From Chloroflexota bacterium (GTDB lineage: Bacteria > Chloroflexota > Limnocylindria > Limnocylindrales > CSP1-4): DNA of 16,175 nucleotides. The stretch spans positions 1 through 16,175 of the forward strand of contig JAJYJR010000058.1 in assembly GCA_021789355.1 (NCBI GenBank). The letters run 5' to 3'. Below are positions 12,530 through 16,175 of the stretch, in pieces. A program made the translations under genes and the position numbers. Every line of letters starts with the position of its first letter. Position 1 is the stretch's first letter. Below the pieces are notes generated by a model that worked only from the letters and a program-made list of their open reading frames with translations, did not search any database and was not told where the DNA came from.

Positions 12530-13954
12530 ATGGTGGAACGACGGCGTACCTCAACGTCCAGCTTCGGGGTGGGCCGGCGCGAGAGCCACGACTCCTCGGC
12601 CTTCTACGAGCGCTTCCGCGCGCCTGAGGTGAGCGACGACGACTCGGTCCTGTCGCCCGCGCCGCTGCCCGAGCCTTTCATCTGCGGGGATTCGCGGCGC
12701 ATGGATGCGGTGCCCGACGGGTCCGTCGCCCTGGTGGTGACCTCCCCCCCGTACTTCGCCGGCAAGGAGTACGAGCAGGAGATCGAGCGCGAGGGAGTCC
12801 CCGGCTCGTACCTGGAATACCTGCGCCTGCTGGCCGACGTGTTCTCCGAGTGCGTCCGCAAACTCGAGCCCGGAGGACGCATCGCCGTCAACGTCGCCAA
12901 TCTCGGCCGCAAGCCCTACCGCAGCCTCTCCGCCGACGTGATCCGGATCCTTCAGGACGACCTCGGGCTGCTCCTGCGGGGGGAGCTGATCTGGCAGAAG
13001 GCCGAGGGGGCGAGCGGGTCGTGCGCCTGGGGGTCGTTCCGCAGCGCCGCCAACCCGGTGCTGCGCGACCTCACCGAGCGGGTGGTCGTCGCCAGCAAGG
13101 GCCGCTTCGACCGGGCCCGCACGGTGGGACAGCGCCGGGCGGAGGGCCTCCCCCACGAGAGCACGCTGATGACCGAGGACTTTCTCGTCCTCACCCTCGA
13201 CGTGTGGTCCATCCCCCCCGAAAGCGCCCGCAGGGTGGGGCACCCCGCGCCTTTCCCCGCCGAGCTGCCCGAGCAGCTGATCCGCCTCTACACCTTCGCC
13301 GGCGACCTGGTCCTCGACCCGTTCATGGGCAGCGGGTCGGCCCTGGTGGCCGCCGCCCGCCTGGGCCGGCGCTACGCCGGCTACGACCTCGACCCCGCCT
13401 ACGTCGAGACCGCACGGCGCCGGGTGGCCGACGCCCTCGAGGCCGGGGCGCGGGCCGGCGACCCGCAGGGCGAGGAAGTGGCGCACGGCGGCAAGGCCGC
13501 CGCCAGGCTGGCCGAGGACGCACTCGTGGGCGCCGGCTTCGCGATCCGCCGGCGCAACCACCGGGTCCCCCGGACCGGCGTCTCGGTGAGCTTCCTCGCC
13601 GAGGACGCCGACGGGGCGGACTGGCTGTTCGACGTCGCCGGCGCCTTCACCAGCTACCGCGGCGGCCTCCTGCGCAACGACACGGTCTGGCGCGCCCTCG
13701 GCCGCGCCCACGCCCTGCGGGGCCGCCTGCCGGGCAAGGTCCCCGTCGTGCTGCTCACCACCGCGCTCCCCCGCCGGCCCAGCGGGGCGGACATGGCCCT
13801 GCGGGCCGCGGGGCCGGGGGCGTTCTTCGACGCCATCGACGTGCTCTCCGGCGAGGGCCGCAGACGGCTCGAGCGCTACGCGGGCGGGGGACGGACCGGC
13901 GAGCCGCTGGCCGGGTTCTGGACCCCCGCCGAGCTGCGCCGGGGCGGCCACTGA
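12530..13954 (+). CDS. DNA methyltransferase (N4-C or N6-A, beta class) with extra C-terminal domain
   Basis: The product is 474 residues from the ATG at 12530 (a GTG at 12533 is equally possible). Motif IV TSPPYF (71-76) comes before the SAM-binding motif DPFMGSGSALVAAARLGRRY (263-282), the beta-class order of amino-methyltransferases such as CcrM. GYDLDPAYVETARRR follows as motif II/III. The intervening 77-262 region holds the target-recognition part (GGRIAVNVANLGRKPYRSL, ELIWQKAEGASG). Beyond residue 320 there are about 150 more residues, with VSVSFLAEDADGADWLFDVAG and PVVLLTT, which the core enzyme does not need. No restriction endonuclease gene is adjacent, so it looks like an orphan methyltransferase. 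Target sequence is unknown. No lesions. Confidence 0.93.
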   Translation: MVERRRTSTSSFGVGRRESHDSSAFYERFRAPEVSDDDSVLSPAPLPEPFICGDSRRMDAVPDGSVALVVTSPPYFAGKEYEQEIEREGVPGSYLEYLRLLADVFSECVRKLEPGGRIAVNVANLGRKPYRSLSADVIRILQDDLGLLLRGELIWQKAEGASGSCAWGSFRSAANPVLRDLTERVVVASKGRFDRARTVGQRRAEGLPHESTLMTEDFLVLTLDVWSIPPESARRVGHPAPFPAELPEQLIRLYTFAGDLVLDPFMGSGSALVAAARLGRRYAGYDLDPAYVETARRRVADALEAGARAGDPQGEEVAHGGKAAARLAEDALVGAGFAIRRRNHRVPRTGVSVSFLAEDADGADWLFDVAGAFTSYRGGLLRNDTVWRALGRAHALRGRLPGKVPVVLLTTALPRRPSGADMALRAAGPGAFFDAIDVLSGEGRRRLERYAGGGRTGEPLAGFWTPAELRRGGH

Positions 13955-14026
13955 AGGGTCGTAGGACGGGCCCCGCCCAGGGTCGCATGGTGACGGGGAC
14001 AAAGAGGCGGCGTCGCGGCCCGCCGG

Positions 14027-15118
14027 CTACGGCACGAGCGACACGGTCGTCGCGGTGACAGGCCCGTCGGGGGCGATGCGCCACCAGAGCTTGGCGACGC
14101 CGGCTCCGGCCGGCGTCTCGATCACCATCTCGTAGCCGACCTGGCCGCGGGCCGGTATCGCCGTGAGGGCCGAGCAGTTCAGCGAGAAGGTCTCCTGGGC
14201 CGGCTGACCCGCCGCCGGGTAGATGCCCTCCTGGTAGACGGGGCAGGGGTCGAGGACCACCGCGGCGGCGGTGGGGTTGGAGAGCATGACGGTGTAGTGC
14301 AGGGTGCTGCCCGCCTTCACCGTGACGGGCGCTCCCCCGGCAGGGAGCAGGCCGGGAATCGCGACGGAGAGCGACCCGACGCTTCCGGGCACGGCCGGCG
14401 GGGGGGTGGCCCCGGCGCCGAAGGAGGCGTCGAACCATGCCGACAGCCCCGCGCACACGTCCACCGGCGGCACGGGGAGCGGGAGGGTACCCGTGGGCAG
14501 GACGGCCTCGAGGTCCCGGTAGGGGCGGCCGGGCACGGCCGTGCCGCCCGCGCCACAGCTGTCGCTCGTCGCGATCGCCAGGTAGGTCCGCCCGCCTGCG
14601 GCCAGGGCCGACGGGGCGCCCGGGGCGTTGCGGGTCGCCTCGTAGAGGGTCACCCGCCGGCCGCTCGCGTCCACGGCGGAGATGGACGGGCTTGCGGGGA
14701 GGCGGCACGCCCCCGGACCGGCGTTCGCCAGCGGTACCCGCACGTAGAGGCTGCCGCCGGCGGCACCGCTGAGCGCGACTCCCGGGCGCAGCTCCCGGGG
14801 GGTGCACGCGGCGTTCGCCGCCAGCGTGGTGGTTGTGGTGGTGGTCGTCGCCGGCACGGTCGCGGGGGCGTCGACCCAGGGGACGAGCGTGGCGGCCGGA
14901 ACCGCCGGCGCCGGGCTCGTCGCGGCCGGGCTCGTCGGCGAGGCAGTAATGACGATCGAGGTGCGGTGCGGCCCGCCGCCGCGGTGGTTGACGAAGAGCG
15001 CTGCGCCGCCGACGGTCGCCGCCACGGCGGTGGCGCCCATCAGGGCGCGAAAGCCGCCGGCGTGGCTACGTGTGCGGCGAACGGGGCGGCGCAGCGGATC
15101 TTCGGTCACCAGACCCAT
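14027..15118 (-). CDS. DUF4232-like secreted or membrane-anchored protein
   Basis: The product is 363 residues from the ATG at 15116-15118. A GTG at 15181 would add 21 residues and has AGGGGG nearby, so the start is uncertain. A basic N-terminus precedes a hydrophobic segment at about 22-44 (GFRALMGATAVAATVGGAALFV), a signal anchor or signal peptide. Then come a Pro/Ala/Thr linker with an eight-threonine run, and an extracellular beta-rich region beginning ACTPRELRPGVALSG and CRLPASPSISAVDASGR, the style of DUF4232 domains. Six cysteines (in ACTP, GACRL, DSCG, DVCAG, DPCP, LNCS) could form three disulfides. A second beta domain (VKAGSTLHYTVMLSNPTAAAVVL) completes it. The function is unknown; it is probably a cell-surface protein. 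Confidence 0.78.
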   Translation of the reverse strand: MGLVTEDPLRRPVRRTRSHAGGFRALMGATAVAATVGGAALFVNHRGGGPHRTSIVITASPTSPAATSPAPAVPAATLVPWVDAPATVPATTTTTTTTLAANAACTPRELRPGVALSGAAGGSLYVRVPLANAGPGACRLPASPSISAVDASGRRVTLYEATRNAPGAPSALAAGGRTYLAIATSDSCGAGGTAVPGRPYRDLEAVLPTGTLPLPVPPVDVCAGLSAWFDASFGAGATPPPAVPGSVGSLSVAIPGLLPAGGAPVTVKAGSTLHYTVMLSNPTAAAVVLDPCPVYQEGIYPAAGQPAQETFSLNCSALTAIPARGQVGYEMVIETPAGAGVAKLWWRIAPDGPVTATTVSLVP

Positions 15119-15202
15119 CGACGCACCGCACGTCCGGAAGGTTCCGCGGTGCGGGGAGGAGAAATTGCGGCGGGGGGCCACCTGGCCCCCTGCCGCCGGA
15201 CC

Positions 15203-15505
15203 CTACCGGCCGGCCCGCCCCGGGGGGGCGACATCGTCGAGCGCGGTGAGGGCGATCAGGGCGCGGTGGACCCCCTGGCTAGCCTCTGCGAGACGGCTTG
15301 CGGTCTCGCCGCCCGCGTCGGGCATTTCGGTCCGCCAGCGCAGGTCGATGGTACGGCTCACCCGGCGCAGCATGCCCACCACGCCCACCAGGTCCGCAGC
15401 TGAAGGGGACGGGGCCCCGGCGTCATCCCAGTCGCCGGCGAAGCCGTCCGGTGTGTACTGGATCTGAAGTGCACCATGGCCCGGGACTCCCGTCACGCCC
15501 CCCAT
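15203..15505 (-). CDS. Small hypothetical protein
   Basis: The product is 100 residues from the ATG at 15503-15505, and a TTG at 15532 would add nine. The beginning is beta-like (GALQIQYTPDGFAGDWDDAG). The rest is helical with heptad-like hydrophobic spacing (AADLVGVVGMLRRVSRTIDL, ASRLAEASQGVHRALIALTALDD). It has no signal peptide, membrane span or cysteine pair. I do not recognise a family. It lies in the same direction as its neighbours, 58 bases downstream of the CBM48-like gene and 85 bases upstream of the DUF4232-like start, so it may be co-transcribed. The balanced composition supports a real gene, although no ribosome-binding site is clear. Confidence 0.6.
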   Translation of the reverse strand: MGGVTGVPGHGALQIQYTPDGFAGDWDDAGAPSPSAADLVGVVGMLRRVSRTIDLRWRTEMPDAGGETASRLAEASQGVHRALIALTALDDVAPPGRAGR

Positions 15506-15562
15506 GGTCACGCGACACGCCCGCTGCGGCAAGGGACTTTTGCCCCTATGGCCGCCGCCGAT

Positions 15563-16096
15563 CTACCCCTCGGGCGTCTCCGGCGCCGCCTTCTTCGCCG
15601 GCGCCGCCTTCTTCGCCGGCGCCGCCTTCTTCGCCGGCACCGCCTTCTGGACCGGCGCCGCCTTCTTCACCGGCGCCGCCTTCTTCACCGGCGCCGCCTT
15701 CTTCACCGGCGCCGCCTTCTGGACCGGCGCCGCCTTCTTCGCCGGCGCCGCCTTCTTCACCGGGCCGCCGGTCCCGGCCGCAGGCGGGACGTCCTCCCCC
15801 AGGGCGGTCAGGTCGACGAGCGAGTCGTCGCCGCCGAACTCGTTGGGGACGTAGGCGTCGGCGGCCCAGTCGTTTTCCCAGCGCTGCCCGTCGAGGAGGT
15901 ACCGGAACCGGTAGGCCCTGCCGGCGTCGAGCGTCACCGAGGCGGAAAAGCCGCCCTCGGCGTCGCGGATCATGGCGTCGGCGTCCGCCGACCAGCCGTT
16001 CCATTCCCCGCACACCGACGCTCTCTGGGCACCGACCCGAGGGTCGAGGGTGAACATGACCGTCGCCTTGCCGTTCGATCCCCTGGACTTGATCAC
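15563..16096 (-). CDS. CBM48/isoamylase-N-like protein with KAAP-repeat tail
   Basis: The product is 177 residues from the GTG at 16094-16096, with GGAGG four bases upstream. Residues about 11-96 form a glycogen-binding (CBM48/AMPK-beta-like) beta-sandwich: ATVMFTLDP, VCGEWNGWSADADAM, AYRFRYLLDGQRWENDWAAD, AYVPNEFGGDDSLVDL. The tryptophans and the GEWNGW motif are the carbohydrate-contact landmarks. No catalytic domain follows. Instead, after a PPAAGTGGP linker, ten six-residue units of [VA][KQ]KAAP (113-172) make a basic, proline-rich tail like that of histone H1 or HupB. It may bind alpha-glucan and an anionic partner; function is inferred. Confidence 0.87.
   Translation of the reverse strand: MIKSRGSNGKATVMFTLDPRVGAQRASVCGEWNGWSADADAMIRDAEGGFSASVTLDAGRAYRFRYLLDGQRWENDWAADAYVPNEFGGDDSLVDLTALGEDVPPAAGTGGPVKKAAPAKKAAPVQKAAPVKKAAPVKKAAPVKKAAPVQKAVPAKKAAPAKKAAPAKKAAPETPEG
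15581..15760 (-). repeat. 18-bp coding repeats for the KAAP tail
   Basis: Ten 18-bp units run through the 3' part of the CBM48-like gene. On the plus strand each contains GGCGCCGCCTTCT with changes at the first or second codon (K or Q, V or A). The units are nearly identical at the DNA level, so gain or loss by slippage would keep the frame and change tail length. Confidence 0.92.
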
Positions 16097-16175
16097 GTCG
16101 CCTCCGCTCTCTTGTGCCTACGCGCAGTCTCGCGCGGGCCGCCGGCCCGCACTCTCCCGCAGTTCGCGCGCTGGT

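Noticed and set aside
12551..14002. Minus-strand open frame opposite the DNA methyltransferase
   Set aside because: Low-complexity Gly/Ala/Val/Pro antisense shadow of a gene with catalytic motifs.

Overview
This is very GC-rich bacterial DNA, most probably from an actinomycete (phylum Actinomycetota). The pointers are the strong G/C preference at third codon positions, many ATGA/GTGA stop-start overlaps, a HTH/Hsp20 pair of actinobacterial type, a MarR regulator, a DUF4232-like secreted protein and a KAAP-tailed glycogen-binding-domain protein. I cannot place it to genus. No tRNA, rRNA or CRISPR array was seen.

Layout. (1) Positions 1-2160 hold a small stress-related cluster. A transposase remnant at the left edge is followed by two translationally coupled pairs on the minus strand: winged-helix regulator + DUF4177-like protein, and LapA-like membrane protein + zinc-ribbon protein. 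A CTAG-rich intergenic region of operator type separates the regulator from a divergent Hsp20 gene. (2) Positions 2160-9300 are a decayed accessory zone. It holds a degraded short gene, a roughly 540-codon conserved-hypothetical gene with five disabling lesions, and an RCC1-repeat secreted-protein gene in two damaged pieces. Between those pieces sit a complete IS21-family element (istA, istB and a third, coupled zinc-finger ORF, with 22-bp end repeats) and a hairpin-rich stretch with a small membrane-protein ORF. (3) Positions 9300-11410 hold an intact three-gene operon with stop/start overlaps: class II aldolase-family protein, SAM methyltransferase, MarR regulator. Short tandem repeats, whose units are multiples of 3 bp, lie inside and just after it. 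(4) Positions 11395-16175 hold a membrane-anchored trypsin-fold protein that has lost its catalytic residues, an apparently solitary beta-class DNA methyltransferase with an unassigned C-terminal domain, a secreted DUF4232-like protein, a small hypothetical protein, and a CBM48-like protein with a ten-unit KAAP tail.

How the parts may work together. The HTH, DUF4177-like, LapA-like, zinc-ribbon and Hsp20 genes form a plausible stress-response neighbourhood with the HTH as local regulator. The MarR protein probably autoregulates the aldolase/methyltransferase operon, and a 12-bp palindrome upstream of the aldolase is a candidate operator. The decayed zone looks like a site of repeated insertion and slippage. 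The most unusual items are the coupled zinc-finger ORF in the IS21 element, the pseudo-protease whose stop codon lies inside a G-quadruplex-capable 12-bp repeat, the lone DNA methyltransferase with its extra domain, and the overlapping hairpins at 8054-8131. None of them amounts to a demonstrated new system.
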